Assembly: GCA_902798675.1 (NCBI GenBank)
Contig: CADBXQ010000051.1
Span: 1-10,889 of the forward strand
DNA from: Oscillospiraceae bacterium
GTDB lineage: Bacteria; Bacillota; Clostridia; Oscillospirales; Ruminococcaceae
Reading direction: 5' to 3'
DNA length: 10,889 nt
The position numbers and the translations under genes were made by a program. Positions 6,098 to 10,889 of the stretch are shown here, one piece after another. Position 1 is the first letter of the stretch. The number at the start of each line of letters is the position of its first letter. A model generated the notes under the pieces. That model saw only the letters and a program-made list of their open reading frames with translations, was not told the DNA's origin and did not search any database.

Positions 6098-7417
6098 ATG
6101 GCAATAAAAGTTGGCATGGTTTCCTTAGGATGCCCAAAAAATCAAATAGACTTAGAACAAATTTTGTTCGATTTATCCAAAAATGGGCAATTTGAAATTG
6201 TTAATGATTCAAATCAAGCGGACGCCGTTATCATCAACACCTGCGCCTTCATAGACAGCGCAAAGCAGGAAGCCATAGACACAATTCTGGAATTTGCTGA
6301 AAAGAAAAAATCAAACATCAAATCCATCATCGTCACAGGGTGTTTGGCTCAAAGATATCAAACCGAAATTTTGAAAGAAATTCCGGAGGTTGACGTTGTT
6401 TTGGGGGTGGGCTCAAATGAAATGCTGGCAGAGGCGATCGTTGAGTCTTTAAAAGGAAAGAAAATTTCAAAATTTGACTCTTTGGAAAAACTTTGCCTGG
6501 GCGGCAGAAGGATCCTGACAACTCCCGCTCATTATGCATACTTAAAAATTGCAGAAGGTTGCGACAACTGCTGCACATATTGCGCAATTCCAAAAATCAG
6601 AGGCCGCTATCGAAGCCGAAAAATTGAGGACATTTTGAATGAAGCGAGGTGGCTTGCGCAAAAGGGCGTTCAGGAGCTAATCCTTGTTGCGCAGGACACA
6701 ACGTCCTATGGAATCGACATATATGGCAAATTTTCGCTGGCTTGGCTTCTTGAAAAAGTTGCTTTGTTAAATTTCAAATGGATTAGATTTTTATATGCAT
6801 ATCCGGAGAAAATAGACGAAAAACTGCTTGGAGTTATCGCCCAAAATAAAAATATCCTTCCATATCTTGATCTTCCAATCCAACACATCAACGACGAAAT
6901 TCTGAAGAAAATGAACAGGAAAACGACAAAACAACAAATTGTCGACAAAATCCAATTAATCAGAAGCATTTTGCCAAATTCCATACTTCGAACAACACTG
7001 ATCGCGGGATTTCCAGGAGAAACAGAATCTCAATTTGAAGAGCTCCTTGACTTTGTCAAAGGCTCAAGTTTCAGCCGACTGGGCTGTTTTGCATATTCTC
7101 AGGAGGAAGGGACGGCGGCAGCAAAGCTTCCAAACCAAATTCCTGAGCAGGTTAAAAATCAAAGAGCCAAGGCGATTATGACCCAAGCTCAACGTTTGAT
7201 TGAAAAATTTGGTGAAAAAATGGTCTCAAAATCAATCCAAGTGATCGTGGATGGATTTGAAGACGACCTTTACATCGCAAGATCAATTGCAGACGCGCCG
7301 GAAATAGACTGCCATGTATATGTTAAATCCAAGAATAATTTGAATATTGGTGACATTATTCAAGTAAAAATTAATAAAACGGAATATGGTGATTTGTTTG
7401 GAGAATATATGACATAG
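6098..7417 (+). CDS. rimO: Ribosomal protein S12 methylthiotransferase RimO
   Basis: RimO is a radical-SAM enzyme that adds a methylthio group to a conserved aspartate of ribosomal protein S12, using two iron-sulfur clusters. The 439-residue protein has the full family plan. In the N-terminal methylthiotransferase domain the three cluster cysteines are C12 (SLGCPKNQ), C49 (INTCAF) and C82 (TGCLAQ). The radical-SAM core has C155-x3-C159-x2-C162 in EGCDNCCTYCAIP, followed by RGRYRSR. A C-terminal TRAM domain covers about 375-439. The SLGCPKN and HYAYLKIAEGCDN segments favour RimO over the related tRNA enzymes MiaB and MtaB. ATG 6098 is preceded by AAGGAGAAG at 6079-6087, about 10 bases upstream. 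It follows recX after a 57-base spacer holding a tandem repeat and is followed closely by pgsA. Confidence 0.95.
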   Translation: MAIKVGMVSLGCPKNQIDLEQILFDLSKNGQFEIVNDSNQADAVIINTCAFIDSAKQEAIDTILEFAEKKKSNIKSIIVTGCLAQRYQTEILKEIPEVDVVLGVGSNEMLAEAIVESLKGKKISKFDSLEKLCLGGRRILTTPAHYAYLKIAEGCDNCCTYCAIPKIRGRYRSRKIEDILNEARWLAQKGVQELILVAQDTTSYGIDIYGKFSLAWLLEKVALLNFKWIRFLYAYPEKIDEKLLGVIAQNKNILPYLDLPIQHINDEILKKMNRKTTKQQIVDKIQLIRSILPNSILRTTLIAGFPGETESQFEELLDFVKGSSFSRLGCFAYSQEEGTAAAKLPNQIPEQVKNQRAKAIMTQAQRLIEKFGEKMVSKSIQVIVDGFEDDLYIARSIADAPEIDCHVYVKSKNNLNIGDIIQVKINKTEYGDLFGEYMT

Positions 7418-7437
7418 TCTGGGAGATGAGATTATTT

Positions 7438-7989
7438 ATGAATATTGCTAATATATTGACTGTTTTTAGAATCCTGCTTGTCCCAGTTTTTGTTTTTTTC
7501 ACATTGATTGGCCCCGAAGACCCGCTTTATTTCGGCCTTTCTCTGTTTATTTTTGTGGCTGCGTCATTAACCGATGCGGTTGATGGCAAGGTTGCGAGAA
7601 AATATGATTTAGTCACAAATTTTGGAAAGTTTATGGACCCGCTTGCAGACAAAATATTAATCACAGCGGCGCTCGCATGCCTCCTAAACCTGCATTTAAT
7701 CGACGTTTTAGTCGTCATAATAATTTTGTCACGCGAATTTTTAGTCACGTCGCTTCGGCTGATCGCAAGCTCAAATGGAAAGGTCATTGCCGCCAATTTT
7801 TTCGGAAAATTAAAAACTGTTTCACAAATTTTCGCAATAATATCCTGCCTGATTTTTGCGATTTGGCCTTTTTCCGACGCGCTATTTTGGATTTGCCAAA
7901 TTTTAATGGTTTTTTCAACTGCAATAACTGTTATATCGGGTGTGATATATTTGATTCAAAACAGAAATTTTCTAAAAGATGCTAAATAA
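7438..7989 (+). CDS. pgsA: CDP-diacylglycerol--glycerol-3-phosphate 3-phosphatidyltransferase PgsA
   Basis: PgsA makes phosphatidylglycerol phosphate, the committed step towards phosphatidylglycerol and cardiolipin, in the cytoplasmic membrane. The 183-residue protein begins MNIANILTVFRILLVPVF, the usual PgsA N-terminus. It carries the complete CDP-alcohol phosphotransferase signature D46-x2-D49-G50-x2-A53-R54-x8-G63-x3-D67-x3-D71, in DAVDGKVARKY and NFGKFMDPLADK. Hydrophobic helices before and after it match a small multi-pass enzyme. I place the start at ATG 7438 because the GGGAG at 7421-7425 directly abuts the in-frame ATG 7426 and is 12 bases from 7438. Starting at 7426 would add MRLF. 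The gene lies 20 bases after rimO, so it is cotranscribed with it. Its last 8 bases overlap the convergent spoIIE stop region. Confidence 0.95.
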   Translation: MNIANILTVFRILLVPVFVFFTLIGPEDPLYFGLSLFIFVAASLTDAVDGKVARKYDLVTNFGKFMDPLADKILITAALACLLNLHLIDVLVVIIILSREFLVTSLRLIASSNGKVIAANFFGKLKTVSQIFAIISCLIFAIWPFSDALFWICQILMVFSTAITVISGVIYLIQNRNFLKDAK

Positions 7990-10249
7990 TTTTTGAAACA
8001 AGAACTGTTATGTCATCCGCGTGGCCGCAATCCGAACGCTTTTTTGCGCCTTCCATTATTTTGTTTGCTATCTCTTTTGAACTCTGCTTAATGTGTGATT
8101 TTAATTCGCAGCTGACCCAATCTGTTCCTGCCGCAGTAACGCCATCTGTGACCATGACGATGACATCTCCCTTTGAAAGCTTCAATTCTTTGCTGTCAAA
8201 AGCGATTCCCTGAATGATCCCGATCGGAAGGCTTGAACACGGAATTTCCTTTATGTTCCCTTTGCTGCTAACATATGAATATGTCGCTCCAGCCTTAACA
8301 AATTTAACCATTCCAGTATATAGGTCGATTGTGCATGTGTCGATTGTTGCCAGAGACTCTTCTTTGGATTTGATCGCGAATGACAGGTTTAAAAGTTTTA
8401 GAGTTGATTTAAAGCCAAAACCCGTCTGCAAGAGCCTCTTCATCGTCGAGCAAGTCATAACGCTGTCAACAGCAGCCCTGTCCCCATTCCCCATTCCATC
8501 GCTCAACAGCATGTGTGCAAATCCTTTTCCATCCATAAAAAAATCATAACTATCGCCACAATATGTGTTTCCATTTGGCGACGTTTGAACAGCCGAAAAA
8601 TCAATGCTGAGCGAAGCAACTTCGAAAAATGATATTTTATAACTTTTGTTTGCGCGCGTTATGCTGGGCACCTCAAGCTGCCGATCGATCGACCGGCTAA
8701 TAATTTCAGTCATCTCACATAGTTGAGTTTTTTCCGGAAGCTCGTCCAAATATAAATCAATTATTAAATGATCAAATCTGTCTAAAAAACATGATATTCC
8801 GCTGAAATTTATTCCATAATCTTTTAAAATGCTCGCCACAATTTGTGCTGTTTTATGATCAACTTTTTCAAAATCCGCAATTTCTTCGCTCATTTCCATT
8901 AGCAATTCCGACATGCCGCTAAACTGTTCAGTTGCGATGGATCTTGCTTCGTTAACCCTTCTCGCGGTCTGCTCCATACACAAAAATTCGCGATATCCCA
9001 AGTTTATGGCCCAAACCAGTTTTTCAATTTTGCAGCACTTTTGCTTTAAAAATATCGGAACATTTTCCATGCTTAGATTTCCATTTTGTCGCAGCAACTT
9101 CGAAATGTGGTTTAGGGCTCTCATGATCTCGTTATATGATTTTATCCAACAAAATGTGTTTGAGCTGCATTTTTTACACACTTCGTCTGCGGCTTTAACA
9201 TATATATCTGAAATGTCTTTATATGTTAAACTGTCCATTTTTTTTGCGCACTTTTGAAGGTTACTTTGCAAATCTAGAAGTGTTTTAGCTGTGAACTGGA
9301 GTTTTAGAGCAACTTCATCATTTGCAACAAACCTGTCATTTATTCTACTAAATCTGTTTTTTGCAAATAACCCCAAAAAATTTTTCACTGGAAATATACA
9401 CACAAAGCATGAGGCTATAGAAACCTCAACCAGGCTGTTCACGCTCACTCCCCCAAAAAAACCGCATCCCAAAAGATATGTTAAAACAAAAACCATTGAT
9501 TGAAAAAATCTTCCAGCCATGTTAAAAATTCCCGAAATAAAACCAGAAACTGTGAGTATTGCTCCAACAAGCGCAAAATCTTTTGTGAATAGCGCAAGCC
9601 CAATTGTTGCAACTATTCCAACAACCGCGCCTCCCCCTGCCCCGGCAAGTATTGCTGACTCAGCAACTAAAATCGCCGACAAAAACCGTCCAAAATTAAG
9701 GCCAAAAAAACTCAAATTGCAAAACGCAACCAAAAAAGCAATTGCAACCATGGAAAATCCCGCTAAATCAAACGTTTTTTTAGGATTTATGCTAAAATTT
9801 TTCAGCCCCCCTTTCAAAAGCGCAGTCACACTTCCCGTCAGAATTATCTCGGTGTATATCATGATTATTGTCCCAAAACCAACCGGATTCACAAGCATCG
9901 AAATTATGTGGGGAATTGACATTGATAAAACTGAAAACATAGCACTTACAAAGACAAACTTCATTCCAAAAAGCATTTTAAAAATCAGTCCCAGAGATAA
10001 TGCAAAAATATATGTCATTCCATTTAAATTATCGAACAGACCAACCCCGCATATCCCGCCCAAAAAAGAGCAAATTGACCATTTTTTCGGTAATGCCATG
10101 GAAAAAGCAAGACAAAACGGCGAAAATATTCCCGCTATTTTGGAAAAGCTCAAGATAAAACCAAGAGTAAAAAAAGAAATGTTTTCAACTATCTGCCAAA
10201 TATTTTCAACGCTGGCATATTTTAATATTTTTTCTCTCATTTCAGCCAT
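7982..10249 (-). CDS. spoIIE: Stage II sporulation protein E (SpoIIE), membrane-bound PP2C-type serine phosphatase
   Basis: SpoIIE sits at the asymmetric division septum and dephosphorylates the anti-anti-sigma factor SpoIIAA, which releases sigma-F in the forespore. From the chosen start the protein is 755 residues, somewhat shorter than the roughly 827 of B. subtilis. The first 300 residues or so form about ten hydrophobic segments. A regulatory region (about 305-540) contains a CxxC-x5-CW cluster at 358-368. The C-terminal PP2C phosphatase has GDSYDFF (565-571), LLSDGMGNGDRA (581-592), VTDGV (700-704) and HADDITVLV (743-751), so the metal-binding aspartates are present. In-frame starts exist at TTG 10267, ATG 10255, ATG 10249 and ATG 10240, all with weak ribosome binding sites. 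I prefer 10249 (GGGAA six bases upstream), but this is uncertain. It converges on pgsA and has its own promoter at 10281-10320. Confidence 0.96.
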   Translation of the reverse strand: MAEMREKILKYASVENIWQIVENISFFTLGFILSFSKIAGIFSPFCLAFSMALPKKWSICSFLGGICGVGLFDNLNGMTYIFALSLGLIFKMLFGMKFVFVSAMFSVLSMSIPHIISMLVNPVGFGTIIMIYTEIILTGSVTALLKGGLKNFSINPKKTFDLAGFSMVAIAFLVAFCNLSFFGLNFGRFLSAILVAESAILAGAGGGAVVGIVATIGLALFTKDFALVGAILTVSGFISGIFNMAGRFFQSMVFVLTYLLGCGFFGGVSVNSLVEVSIASCFVCIFPVKNFLGLFAKNRFSRINDRFVANDEVALKLQFTAKTLLDLQSNLQKCAKKMDSLTYKDISDIYVKAADEVCKKCSSNTFCWIKSYNEIMRALNHISKLLRQNGNLSMENVPIFLKQKCCKIEKLVWAINLGYREFLCMEQTARRVNEARSIATEQFSGMSELLMEMSEEIADFEKVDHKTAQIVASILKDYGINFSGISCFLDRFDHLIIDLYLDELPEKTQLCEMTEIISRSIDRQLEVPSITRANKSYKISFFEVASLSIDFSAVQTSPNGNTYCGDSYDFFMDGKGFAHMLLSDGMGNGDRAAVDSVMTCSTMKRLLQTGFGFKSTLKLLNLSFAIKSKEESLATIDTCTIDLYTGMVKFVKAGATYSYVSSKGNIKEIPCSSLPIGIIQGIAFDSKELKLSKGDVIVMVTDGVTAAGTDWVSCELKSHIKQSSKEIANKIMEGAKKRSDCGHADDITVLVSKII

Positions 10250-10280
10250 CCCCATTTCCCATAACAAATATTTTTTTTAT

Positions 10281-10320
10281 AGTAATAATCATACACCAGC
10301 GCTAATAAAAATCCTGTCAA
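10281..10320 (-). promoter_or_regulatory. spoIIE promoter: TTGACA and TATGAT separated by 21 bp
   Basis: On the minus strand a perfect TTGACA (10320-10315) is followed after exactly 21 bases (10314-10294) by TATGAT (10293-10288), five of six bases matching the -10 consensus. The predicted start is near 10281, leaving a leader of about 30 bases before the spoIIE ATGs. A 21-bp spacer is too long for ordinary sigma-A recognition, but it is the spacing described for the Spo0A-dependent spoIIE promoter of B. subtilis. AT-rich DNA with two TTAAAAAAT repeats (plus strand 10331-10339 and 10343-10351) lies just upstream of the -35. The -35 overlaps only a degenerate 0A-box-like sequence: TGTCAAT on the plus strand (10315-10321) matches TGTCGAA at 5 of 7 bases. 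Confidence 0.65.
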
Positions 10321-10365
10321 TGTTTGCAAATTAAAAAATTAGTTAAAAAATCATCAATATATTGA

Positions 10366-10409
10366 ATAAATAAAAGTCAGCACGCAAATAACAAATATCT
10401 GCATGCTGA
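10366..10409 (-). terminator. Intrinsic terminator of tgt (stem may also act on the plus strand)
   Basis: On the minus strand TCAGCATGCA (10409-10400) pairs with TGCGTGCTGA (10386-10377), ten pairs with one G-U, around a 13-base loop. It is followed by CTTTTATTTATT. It lies 17 bases beyond the tgt stop, where a terminator is expected, and separates tgt from the spoIIE promoter. On the plus strand the same stem has one C-A mismatch and is followed by TTTTTATATTT, so it could also stop transcription in the other direction. Confidence 0.75.
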
Positions 10410-10426
10410 TTTTTATATTTAAAAAA

Positions 10427-10889
10427 TTATATTCTCAAGTCCAGTATCGCGGCATATTTTCTTCTGAAATCACAAAAATTTGATTTACATATCGCCTCTC
10501 TGATTTTTTCCATCAAAGTGTTATAAAAATATAAATTATGCATAACGCACAGCCTCGAAGCGAGCATCTCTTTGGCCTTAAAAAGATGTCTCAAATAGGC
10601 TCGAGAATATCGCCTACACACCACGCAATCGCACTCACAGTCTATTGGAGTCGGGTCGGTTTCATATTTCAAATTCAACAAATTCCGAACTCCACGCCAT
10701 GTGTTGACATGCCCATGACGCGCATTTCTCGTCGGCATAACGCAGTCAAACATGTCAACGCCTCGATAAACCGCCTCGATAATGTTTCCAGGCTTTCCAA
10801 CTCCCATGAGATATCGCGGCTTATTTTGGGGCATAAACGGCTCGACATGATCTATGACAGAATACATCTCTTCCTTCGTCTCCCCAACA
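10427..10889 (-). CDS. tgt: tRNA-guanine (queuine) transglycosylase Tgt, C-terminal part (5' end outside window)
   Basis: Tgt exchanges guanine-34 for the queuosine precursor preQ1 in tRNAs with GUN anticodons. The open frame continues past the internal ATG at 10867 to the window edge (VGETKEEMYSVIDH), so this is the C-terminal 153 residues of a gene that starts beyond the window. The PRYLMGVGKP segment is followed by DMFDCVMPTRNARHG, whose FDC aspartate (visible residue 48) corresponds to the catalytic nucleophile. The zinc site is complete: C86, C88 and C91 in ECDCVVC, then H117 in CVMHNLYFYN. The spacing from the nucleophile to the first zinc cysteine (38) and from the last cysteine to the histidine (26) agrees with the well-studied Zymomonas enzyme as I recall it. 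The protein ends AAILDLRI and is followed by a hairpin terminator. Confidence 0.97.
   Translation of the reverse strand, partial: VGETKEEMYSVIDHVEPFMPQNKPRYLMGVGKPGNIIEAVYRGVDMFDCVMPTRNARHGHVNTWRGVRNLLNLKYETDPTPIDCECDCVVCRRYSRAYLRHLFKAKEMLASRLCVMHNLYFYNTLMEKIREAICKSNFCDFRRKYAAILDLRI

Noticed and set aside
10288..10320. A sigma-H type promoter for spoIIE, because AGGATTT resembles a sigma-H -35
   Set aside because: No GAAT-like -10 follows at the needed distance, while TTGACA/TATGAT fits the sigma-A plus Spo0A layout.
9519..10334. A 271-codon open frame on the plus strand opposite the spoIIE N-terminus
   Set aside because: It is antisense to the hydrophobic membrane segments of a clear spoIIE gene. 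Its Lys/Pro/Thr-rich, motif-free translation is what reversed hydrophobic codons give, and it has no ribosome binding site.
1..10889. CRISPR arrays, tRNA or rRNA genes, insertion sequences, phage genes, or a novel defence cluster
   Set aside because: No regularly spaced repeats, cloverleaf-like segments, transposase motifs or accessory genes were seen. Almost every base belongs to a core gene.

Overview
This is a low-GC stretch of chromosome from an endospore-forming Firmicute. It most likely comes from class Clostridia, of a Ruminococcaceae/Oscillospirales-like type. The evidence is a full SpoIIE (sporulation phosphatase), strong AGGAGG-type ribosome binding sites, dense AT-rich intergenic DNA, and a queuine tRNA-ribosyltransferase C-terminus of the form I associate with that group. 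The lineage is inferred from protein style only, not from a search.

Layout. Positions 1-7989 hold one tightly packed plus-strand run: the tail of an unidentified gene (1-204), an OmpR-family response regulator and its histidine kinase (228-2416), a YqhQ/DUF1385 membrane protein (2454-3401), prmC (3395-4258), recA (4251-5423), recX (5420-6040), rimO (6098-7417) and pgsA (7438-7989). No intrinsic terminator is visible anywhere in this run. Several genes overlap (yqhQ/prmC, prmC/recA, recA/recX), so much of it probably behaves as one polycistronic unit with translational coupling. Positions 7982-10427 hold the minus-strand part: spoIIE, which meets pgsA tail-to-tail with an 8-base overlap, and upstream of it the 3' part of tgt (10427 to the window end). 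A hairpin terminator after tgt and a promoter in front of spoIIE separate these two genes.

How the genes work together. The plus-strand run mixes signal transduction (the two-component pair), translation-factor and ribosome modification (PrmC methylates release factors; RimO methylthiolates ribosomal protein S12), recombination and repair with its modulator (RecA, RecX), and phospholipid synthesis (PgsA). These are core housekeeping genes. The minus strand carries tRNA queuosine modification (Tgt) and the SpoIIE phosphatase that activates sigma-F in the forespore.

Hunt result. I see no novel defence, mobile or biosynthetic system, and this is largely an ordinary core-genome region. The best observations are: (i) the spoIIE promoter has a perfect TTGACA and a TATGAT separated by 21 bp, the same unusual spacing known for the Spo0A-activated spoIIE promoter of Bacillus subtilis; (ii) a perfect 21-bp tandem duplication covers the recX stop codon and builds a TATAAT at its junction; (iii) recA is embedded between prmC and recX with overlaps on both sides and no recognisable LexA box; (iv) pgsA and spoIIE converge with overlapping ends and no terminator. 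Two start codons (yqhQ, pgsA) are placed downstream of the first possible ATG because the Shine-Dalgarno sequence touches or nearly touches that first ATG.
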